Positions 55,488 to 64,000 of a stretch of DNA of 64,000 nt are shown in pieces (position 1 is the stretch's first letter; every line of letters starts with the position of its first letter). The notes beneath the pieces were generated by a model that made no database searches, was not told the DNA's origin, and saw only the letters and a list, made by a program, of their open reading frames with translations. The translations under genes and the position numbers were made by a program. Origin of the DNA: Pteria penguin (taxonomy: Eukaryota > Mollusca > Bivalvia > Pterioida > Pteriidae); the NCBI GenBank assembly GCA_035048485.1, contig CM068580.1, positions 59,136,983 through 59,200,982 on the forward strand, in the 5' to 3' direction.

Positions 55488-56805
55488 GCAACTGACATTC
55501 GTTTTTCATAAATTCGAAATTCATCGAGTTCTAATTTATTCTGCTTATGCAATTTCGCTTAAATATCAATTTTTGCTTTGTTTCTGGTAGAGCCGGCTAT
55601 ATTTCTAACCATTTTGGCAGGGATTTTTTTGCACTTTTACCAGGAACAGATTTAGTGAAATAATTCAATTTGAATTTCATTTTACCATTATTCGGATGTC
55701 ATATCGAATATCGCTGATCGCTATGTTCATTTGTGCCATCTAAATATAATTTTGACCTCCATTTTCTACAATTCTATTTGGATGTCCATAACATCCAACT
55801 TGGGATTTGACTCCTTTAAAAATACTATCATGGCCAAATATCGCCCAACCACATACAGTATAATAAATATAATATGAGAACATTAAACTTCATTTAACTG
55901 TTTCATTATTATTGTGCTTGTGCTCTCATTCTGACAATGTAGATGTTTCCCTTTCGTGACAATTGAGTACAGCTTATGGTATGGTATTTTGTGTGTTACA
56001 TTAAATATACCGAAGTCTTTAAGGATTAGATTTAGTACAAGAATTTTTTAGCGAGAGACAACTTTATTAGATCAAGATATGTACTAGTTCTTTTGGTCTT
56101 AGTTTTAGGTTAATTTGGTAATAAGTTGCTCTTCAAATACATTACACAATTAAGTCTTTGAAAATCACTGGAGAGACAAATGTTGTCAAAATGCGCATAT
56201 GGTGCAGTAAATGAACACATGTACATGTAGATATTTTCTTATATCTATTCAACGGCATGCAAAATTAGATCAAAATTTTAAAATGAATCAATACAGGACT
56301 GTCGAGATACGACTCTCCTTCGAATTTTACAGTATCTCATGAAATGTTGGTCAAACCAATTTCCGATGTGGGATAAATAGAAAGATATTTGTTCGTAAAA
56401 TATGATATAGACATAAGTAAAAATCTGCGATACCGATCCGATTTCCACAACTCGAAGTCAAAAGAACATGGCAATACGTATATATTACATATATATTAAT
56501 TTAGTGCAATATATGCGCATACGGTCTACAATGGAAGAGGGAAGTCAACATGTGAAAGAACGATCTATCGCATTAACATTATAATGATGTATTGTCTGAG
56601 CGTATAAGGTCTTTATAACAACCTTAAACTTTGCGGGATGTTGACTTACTGCGTGAGATCTCATATCCTTGTGATACTAACTTTTCTCCTAGTAGTTTAT
56701 CTAGATAAGGGAACGATACTCAGAAGACGCTCGAGCATACCGAATCATTTGAGACATGTAATCAAGAACAACTTACATAGGTGATAAAGAATGTTATTAC
56801 TTATA
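55488..56805. other. Array spacer plus start of PLE-C fossil (no gene)
   Basis: Paralogous to 11360-12665. Bases 56530-56800 correspond to the C-terminal part of the PLE-C fossil. No gene. Confidence 0.6.
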
Positions 56806-57395
56806 CAGTCAAACTTCGATATCTCGAATACCCGGGATATCTCAAAGCCAAACATCGGTCCCGAAAAAAAAAAATCCTTCATATTATGATTAAATTCATC
56901 CCGGATGTGTCGAACACTGATATGTCGAATACTATGCTTATCTCGAATACATTTTCAACTCCCGAAGTTCTTATTTACCCGGTTTATCTCGAAGTTGGCT
57001 TCTTATTGACAATATTCCCCGCGGCATTTACCCTAAGTGACAGGTCGCTCGCGTGGTGTGATCAGTTGACCGTGTTGGTGTACAAAGCCGAAGTATTTAC
57101 ATAATCGATCGCGCCCGTGCGTACCCTGTTATTTATACCAAATATTAATAAATGATGATAGCTTATTAAACTTGACACAAAATTAGATAATAAACATTAA
57201 CTGTAATTAGTGCTTTTTCATACCTGCGTTTAAAGAAATTTCTTTACATGAAATATTAATGTTTCGAATCCGTGTGCATGTCTATGTATTTTTATAGAAA
57301 GTAATAGTAATTAAATCAAATTATGACGTGTGTCTTTATCTTGTCTTACGTGTTAGCCACGGTCCCTCCGACTTCGAGATAAGGAGGTTTGACTC
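56806..57395. mobile_element. Tc1/mariner-superfamily (pogo/Tigger-like) non-autonomous element
   Basis: 590 bp with inverted ends (left CAGTCAAACTTCGATATCTCGAA, positions 56806 onward; right, reversed, GAGTCAAACCTCCTTATCTCGAA) flanked by TA on both sides (56804-56805, 57396-57397). It interrupts the PLE-C fossil, continuous at about 12670. Internal copies of TCTCGAAT-type words. No transposase. Confidence 0.8.
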
Positions 57396-57608
57396 TATAT
57401 TGTATCTTAACTTTGGGGAAATTAAAGTCATTACGTTTGTCATAAATTGAAGTAGTTACTTTACCATCTCAATCTTTACTAAGTAGAAGATCTAAATATG
57501 AAATACACGAATTGGATACTGTAGTGTCTTTAATTTCCAGTTCATTGGAATACATTGTATAAACGTATGTATCAAAGTTTCTGTTATTTATAGATAGTAC
57601 ATCATCAC
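57396..57608 (-). pseudogene. PLE-C reverse transcriptase fossil, copy before E
   Basis: Matches 12695-12895, including the ELEIKDTT region on minus. It is cut off at 57608 by the next insertion. Confidence 0.6.
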
Positions 57609-59172
57609 TGCCCCACAGCAGTCACAATTTGGAAACTAGACGACGATCATGTTCATTCACTTTATACATATAACTGAAATATCACCTAGTGGCATAAACA
57701 TACCCTCTTTCTAGAATACACTTTATTATGAAAGAAATTTCTGGAGTGTCATACGAAGCATTCGAGAGGAAGGAAAAAAATAAAACAAACAAATAAAAAT
57801 CAACAGACCTAACGTTTCTTTTCCGCACCTCATGGAGGCAGGATAATAAAAAATTCACACATTTATTAATTTTGCTAAATTTCTCCAAGTCAGTTTTGCA
57901 GCTGCGGCGTCTTCTGTCATATTTTGTGTGTCTCTAGATCTTGAGGTTTCGTCATACAGTTAAATCAGATCTTCTCCTTTGCTTAGTACAAGTAAATTAT
58001 TGAATTTATATACCCTGATTTGAGTGGTTCATCTGAAAAGGATAGGGTTCGAGGAATACGAGTGTCACATGCGGTTACTAGTAAGTTGTTGCCAGACATA
58101 TGATGGTTTCTTTGTTTCCTTGTTGGTTAAAGTCACATATCCCCTGTGGTAGCTTTGATATTACAAAACAAAACAAAACAGTCAATTTCAAAGACAGGAC
58201 AGAAGGACGGACAGACACCGGACGAAGTGAACCTGATAAACGCTGTCGACAAAGAAACAATTGAATAACTTTATTCATATGCATATTCATTTTTGAGTTA
58301 TGTATGATTATCTTTAAAACATCATAGAACATTGAAATACATATACGTTAGCATAAATGTTTTATTTTTGTATATCAGAAGATTATGGAGGTATAATGCA
58401 AAACGGTTTCATCCACAAACAGATGAACAGACGGACATACATATATAATGACAGAGAGGTTGTTTCAAAATAAAAAATGAAGCCGCGTGGCCTAGTGGTA
58501 TCGCGCTGGACTCCTGATCGGGAGGCCGGGGTTCGAGTCCCGCTCTGGTCATGCCGGTAAAAAACGAGGCCCCGTGTCGTGGTATGCATGACACGTTAAA
58601 GATCCCTCACTGCCTCGGGTGGGTCCGTTGCAAAGGTAAAAATTGTATGCCACGCATCAGGCAGATGCCGTCACCATATACGTGAAATAGTCGTGGTGTG
58701 ACGTTAAATAAAAATCATTGAATCAATTAATGTCAAAATGAACTAATGAGTCCATGCTGAAGATATCAATTTTCATCAAAGGCGGTGGAGCCATTGGTGG
58801 TACTATTGTAGCTATGTCTAGATGCAAGACCACTCCTGGTTTCGTGTACCGTTCTAGTGAGTGTCAGCTTCTTATCGCAGCTACTGCACCCTGCGATCAG
58901 ACGCCTGATGACTTCAATAGGCCCTATAATTCGTCGTTCACCTTCAGTCCATGGCAGTTTAATATCGTTAAATATGTTGGGAGTTGGCATGTCTCCGCTT
59001 CGTGTTTGCCTTGCTAGGCGAATGTTTCTTTCGGCATGTAACAGCCTTTCTTTTTGTTTGTACTTTACGAAGCGGCCTTTGTAACGCGACGCCTTTTTGA
59101 ATCTAACGAACTGAACCTATCGCGGGAAACGTCATACAAACTGGTCGCTCTTGATGCGCACAAACAATAGGC
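57609..59172. mobile_element. 1.56-kb replacement segment with SINE and unknown ORF
   Basis: Replaces about 370 bp of the unit (12890-13260 in unit B). It contains a SINE (58480-58730) and a GC-richer block at 58754-59160 with overlapping open frames on both strands (plus 58754-59017, minus 58766-58990). I do not recognise them. No terminal repeats seen. Confidence 0.5.
58480..58730 (+). mobile_element. tRNA-derived SINE, copy 2
   Basis: Head with A box TGGCCTAGTGGT (58488-58499) and B box GGTTCGAGTCC (58530-58540), then a body including GTTAAAGATCCCTCACTGC (58595-58613) and GTGACGTTAAATAAA near the 3' end. Transcribed by RNA polymerase III if active. Related to 54652-54893 in opposite orientation. 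Possible degenerate target duplication TCAAAAT around both ends. Confidence 0.87.
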
Positions 59173-60675
59173 AGATTTACCTTTAAGACACCGATCGGTA
59201 GTAAATAAGGAACATCCATAATATTAGACATAGAAAATTTGTATTGTATTGTATCAGCGACCCTTGCCCCAACCAAAGATCGGATCTGGTGCAATTAAGG
59301 AGTGATGTCATAAGACTATTTGGGCTCGTGTATCTCTTGGTCATATGAAATGGTAACTGTTATCCCATAGTCACAATTCGTAGAAAGGTATTATAAGTAA
59401 AATGTGTGATATTGTATTATCACAGTACTAACGCTTTAACTTGGACTACAATGAAATAAGGAAGTGAACATGTCAATAATTTCTGGTAAGCGCAAAGGAA
59501 GGTCTTTATAGCGACCGCAAAATTTTGTGAGGTCTAGATTTCGTATCCTTGTGATATTAACTTTTCAATCACTAGCTTGCCTCGGTAAGCCAGACAATCA
59601 TAGAGAGATAACACACTAGAAGCAGGTGATAAAGGAATATTACTAGATGATTAGGTTTCATATTTTACAGATTTTAGCTATCTTGTACAATTTGTCCGTC
59701 CAAATTTATCTTCATACGTACATGTTCGATTCAGTGGTGTTTTACGGATCAAACTAATGTCCATTACAAAATCATAGTCTCACACAAAGTCATTTAGTAT
59801 AATTGATATCAAAGTTGACACATCTACCGAAATGAATTAAAAACAACTGCAGTAAATCATTGTAGTTTAATGCTGAATATTTATTTCCATTTCCATGATT
59901 ATACAAATGCAGACAACAGGTTCTTTTTCCCACATACATTGGATGGATTTATCAGAAGGTCACCATGGCATGGCTGGAATGAAGATATATCAATGAGAAA
60001 ACATTTTACTGCAAAGGTGCACCGCTCTCGAGATCGTTGACTCCAAATGTAAGAAGAAAACCAATTACAAAAAAACCCCCTCAATATCAACAAAGTTTTT
60101 TTTTGGGGGGGGGGGGGGTGTTTCTTTTTTTTTTTTTTTTGAAAAAGGCCAAGTGACCGAAAATATGTGGACATTGAGTGTTCAGCGGAGCTTTGGTTCG
60201 GGTGTTATGACCCCTTATTTCTGATTTTGTATGGGATTAACACTTTCTACAGTGTTGGTTCACATTCATTCATTTATACAGTGCTGAGTTACATGTTTCC
60301 TCTGCAAGTAAGGATATTCATGGCGAATATGAGTAGCCATTCAGGAGACATTTACTCTTCCGGAACGCCTGGTCTCGCCCCTGAATATCAGGGGTCCGTG
60401 GTTGTCCGCTGTGGCACACTATTGTTAGAGTAATACTTAATTAACACCAGATACTTTCGGATTTTATTTATTTGATTCATATTGCCTTGCGGAGGCCTTC
60501 TTATCATAATAGATATAAATAGCATATCATAGAATAGATGATAATAAGTTATATATTTACCGACACACAAATTAAAATTAAAATATTACGACGTTATTAT
60601 ATAAAGAGAAATGCATTTCCTTATCTAAAATAAAATAAGATATTTTATAAAAAGATAAAATAATATACCTTATCA
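59173..60675. other. Spacer downstream of copy E (no gene)
   Basis: Paralogous to 1770-3268. It includes the conserved module at 60280-60490. No supported gene. Confidence 0.6.
60096..60140. repeat. T/G/T homopolymer run
   Basis: T9, then about G14, then a T-rich run of about 20, at a site that is a short T run in the other copies (for example 2701-2708). Confidence 0.9.
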
Positions 60676-63600
60676 CTAACTCGTACAGATTCCACATGTT
60701 TTAGGACAATTAGGTTACATGAATGCTGCATTAGATTTACAGCTCCATTTCCATCCGGGGCATCTGTTGGCGTACTTAGGAACATCTACACAATCTATTA
60801 TAAGAGAATTTTTCATTTACATAAACTTCTGGTGAGATCAATAATTTCAATGCTTCTAGGAGTGAAATGAACAGGGACACTATTGAACTATTACACTAAA
60901 TGGCCGCATAAACGTTTGTGTAGATTTTGTACGTAAAGAACTTTCAAGCTAAGAGAAACTGTTGCTTCTAACAGAAATATTGATTGCCTGTTTTAAATAT
61001 ATTGCAGTTCATTCATTCATTACTTTCCGAAATCAAATAACAATTCCTTTCAAATATACATATATACTCCTTTATATATTTTATTCTATCATTTTACAAT
61101 CAAAACCAGTTTATGAACAAAATATACCTGTTTTTGAAGTAGAAGTGCAGATACCACATGTTTTAGGACAATGAGGTTCCATAAATGCTGCATTGGATTT
61201 AAAGCTCCATTTCCATCCGGGGCATCTATCGGCGTACTTTTGAACATCTACGCAATCTCCTACAACGGAAGTAAATATATCATGACATTATTTATATAGG
61301 TACCCTTTCTTGCAGAGGTTATTTATGCAAAAAGTCGTTCAATAATATTATCGAGCTGAGAGAAGCGTTGTTTATTAGAATATTGCAGTATACTTTTGTG
61401 GAGAATATCCCTTCTCTCCCCCCCCCCCCCGCAACAATGCAACTGACCCACACCCTCCTTAAACAAAAAGGAGGGAACCAACTAAAATCCCAACAACAAA
61501 GATGCAAAAAGGAAATTAAAGAAAAAAAAATAATATAAATGAAAAGAAATGTAAATAAGAATTAATTTGACAAACCTTATTTTTGTTAATCTCGTATTCA
61601 AAAAAGTACCTGTCTGAGGCGTAGATGAATCACAAAATTGACAAGTTTTGGGACAATTTTGTGTCATGAAATTCTTGTTCGTCTCACAGCTATGTTTCCA
61701 TCCAGGACACCGAGAGGCATATTTTGGATGGTCCTTGCATTCTATTGAAATCAATAAAGCATTATTTTTAATCTCATTATTTTCTAATGTAAACATAAAG
61801 ATGAAAGGAAATATCACGATAGTATTCTGAGTTCAAATTTGTCGCATAAACCAAAGTCATATGAATGCTAAATGGAAATTTTCGAGCAGAGTTGGAAATT
61901 CTTCGCTGTAGCGATAACCTAGATAAATTAATCGCAATGAGAAAACGTGATTGAAAGGTTTTATTGAAATCTCACCTCCTGTTGGTCCTATGCCTGAAAA
62001 AAATAAGATAATACTTATATGTAATACTGCTGGAACAATATTTCTAAAACTTATCATGCATTATATTGAAATTTGAATATTTTTAACCAATTCAATACAT
62101 AAATTACACATAAAAATGGAATAAGTAATTTAAGTAGGATCACAACGACAAAAATTTGATTTTAGCAATATCCAAATACTTTTCTAACTGGACGACAAAA
62201 TACCGTAAAACACATTTAATTCCCGATAACTGCACAAATTCAAACTTTCCCTAAAAATGCTGCCCGCCTTACGATTAAGTACTTATGTAACACGTTTATT
62301 GCTTCTCGCAAAAATCATGTCTAGCAAATATGTCCACTGGGAAATTATCACCAAAGTGAAGGCGAACGAAATATAGGTGATTGAAAGTAGTTCATTTTCA
62401 TTATACTTCCCCTTATGGGAACGCACCCTATGGGGTGCGTTGCGTGTGTCTCGTTTGAAAAATCGCCAAAAAGTGTCATATTCCCAGTTCTCTTGAAATT
62501 TATGAAATTCAACTAAACATCAGAAATACTAGTTGACTGAACCTACTCTTTATGACAACTTAGAGAGGATCAATACTGTCTCAGTCTAATGTAGGAATCG
62601 GAAAGATGGCATATCGACAGAAACGCTTACATGTCACATGGTCTTACTTATGGTTCTTGTGAACTGTCCTTACATTTTGTTCTCTGTAATGTAACATTGG
62701 ACGTAACTACAGTGTACTTTATCTAAATATTTTTCTTCTTCATCTGAGGCTTCAGTAATTCAGCGATTTAGATTTTGATACAGAGATTGACAAATATGAT
62801 GGACACTTTATTGTGTACGTATATCGTGGTTTGCATAATGCAAACTATGTCACTCTGTTTTAAGTTCTCTTGTCTACGTAAAATAAATATTTACCTGGAT
62901 GTATAATTTTCGTCGATGTGCCTGAAAAAAAGCGTTTAAGTATGATGTATTATCTCGTGACTGCATACTTAATTTATGGTAATGTGAATGGAAATTATGA
63001 CTGTCACTTTTGGTGTGCATTTAAAATTGATGTATTCATTTCTAAAATTCAAGTTAACATTTATACATGTTTTGTTAAACTAATGTACGATTTTACCTGT
63101 GCACAATTTATCCTGACACTGTTGACCAGGATTACATCTAGAGCATGGTTCTCCGCCCGTTAAATAAGGGCATTGCCCGACCCAGTTACCGCTATATCAA
63201 AGAAAAATAATTCAATTATACTAAAAAAGAAATATTTTTTTTTTAAGAAAAACTTTATTAGGATCTAAGAGGAAATTTGTAAAATACTCAGTCGAGATAA
63301 ATAAATGAATACTTACACAGGTTTGTAAAAACATACTGTATAGAATCCTAAATGGTTGCTACATTTCTCCAAGCCACACCCAACTTTGGTCGTTGTCGCC
63401 CATACGATCTACAGTAAACCATTTTAAAAACAATAATTTTGAATGAATTGTAGTTTGTTACACGAGTGATGTAACATTATATTCATAAGTAAATGAGAAT
63501 AAAGATCACCAGTATGCATATAGGAGAAGAAATCGGCAACATTTTTTCACGATCAGCCTGTAACATCATACCTATTTTCTGATTTATGCTACTTACGTTT

Positions 63601-63812
63601 GTATAATGTGTGAAGACCCTACTACATGACAGGTCACTGTATCTGTAATGAAAGGTCTCATTATACCAGCTCTCCAGAGCACTCTCAACATGCTCTTTGT
63701 CCGTAATGGAGTAAGAATTGTATGCCAGATTCTCCCCTTGTCCATTGTTATGAACAAAATTACATCGCCTAGCCTAGTCTTGGGCTTCAGCTTGCAAGTC
63801 GTTGTCCCATTC
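60676..63812 (-). pseudogene. CAP-ShKT protein, copy E (pseudogene, 5' exon outside window)
   Basis: Exons on minus: 63812-63597, 63408-63317, 63191-63097, 62921-62895, 61993-61976, 61741-61610, 61256-61128, 60794-60676. The signal-peptide exon would lie beyond 64000. Splice sites are canonical and exon lengths are conserved, except exon 8 with a 6-nt in-frame gain. Two nonsense codons disable it: TAG at 63774-63776 (Trp of QDWARRC) and TAA at 60715-60717 (the residue after AFM in the last ShKT domain), the latter removing three cysteines. Further losses are Cys to Phe in RVCTHY of the CAP exon and Cys to Phe in WSCKSN of ShKT-2. The first ShKT domain still has its six cysteines. Confidence 0.88.
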
Positions 63813-64000
63813 CTACGTATACAAGAGATACCTTGATTAATAATACAGTTTCATGTATTATTATAACCTTCCGCAATCATTGTCATATCCCTATGCCTTT
63901 ATATCTTGAATAGTTATTGATTATAGGCTTTAACTAAATGTTTAAATATTTATATCCATTGATCATATTGTTTATAAGTAAAATCATAATACAAGACAAA

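Noticed and set aside
58480..58560. True tRNA gene
   Set aside because: A and B boxes are present, but the stems do not pair well by eye and the head is joined to a SINE body with a related second copy.

Overview
The window is AT-rich animal DNA: genes are split by GT-AG introns, and the space between them is filled with retroelements, DNA transposons, tRNA-derived SINEs and simple repeats. The mix of Penelope-like reverse transcriptases, a DIRS-type tyrosine-recombinase retroelement, SINEs and many short Cys-rich secreted-protein exons suggests a lophotrochozoan, most likely a bivalve mollusc. That assignment is an inference from repeat and gene content, not from a database match.

The only host genes I can support are five tandem copies, all on the minus strand, of one gene for a secreted protein. 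Each copy has nine coding exons: a signal peptide, a CAP (SCP/CRISP-type) domain, a short Cys-rich tail, two micro-exons of 27 and 18 nt, then three ShKT-type six-cysteine domains, one per exon. Copies are called A (3269-7180), B (16928-20600), C (27841-31491), D (35701-40825) and E (60676 to beyond the right edge). B and D are open over 321 codons. C has a 1-nt deletion in the second ShKT exon. A has lost most of that same exon and one cysteine of its first ShKT domain. E is a pseudogene with stops in the CAP exon and in the last ShKT exon. Exon lengths and splice phases are otherwise the same in all five.

The array unit is much longer than the gene. It also carries a decayed reverse transcriptase fossil (PLE-C), a downstream spacer and a long upstream spacer, repeated in the same order about every 9-13 kb and about 23 kb before E. 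The units are paralogous, so intact units act as empty sites for later insertions. These include Penelope-like elements A and B, a terminal-inverted-repeat element in intron 5 of D, a TTAA-flanked element (42938-49054) hosting a nested DIRS retroelement (44545-48737) next to a perfect 87-bp palindrome, a pogo/Tigger-like short element (56806-57395), and two 1.6-2 kb insertions carrying SINEs. No RNA gene other than the SINE tRNA-like heads, no CRISPR array and no prokaryotic feature was seen.
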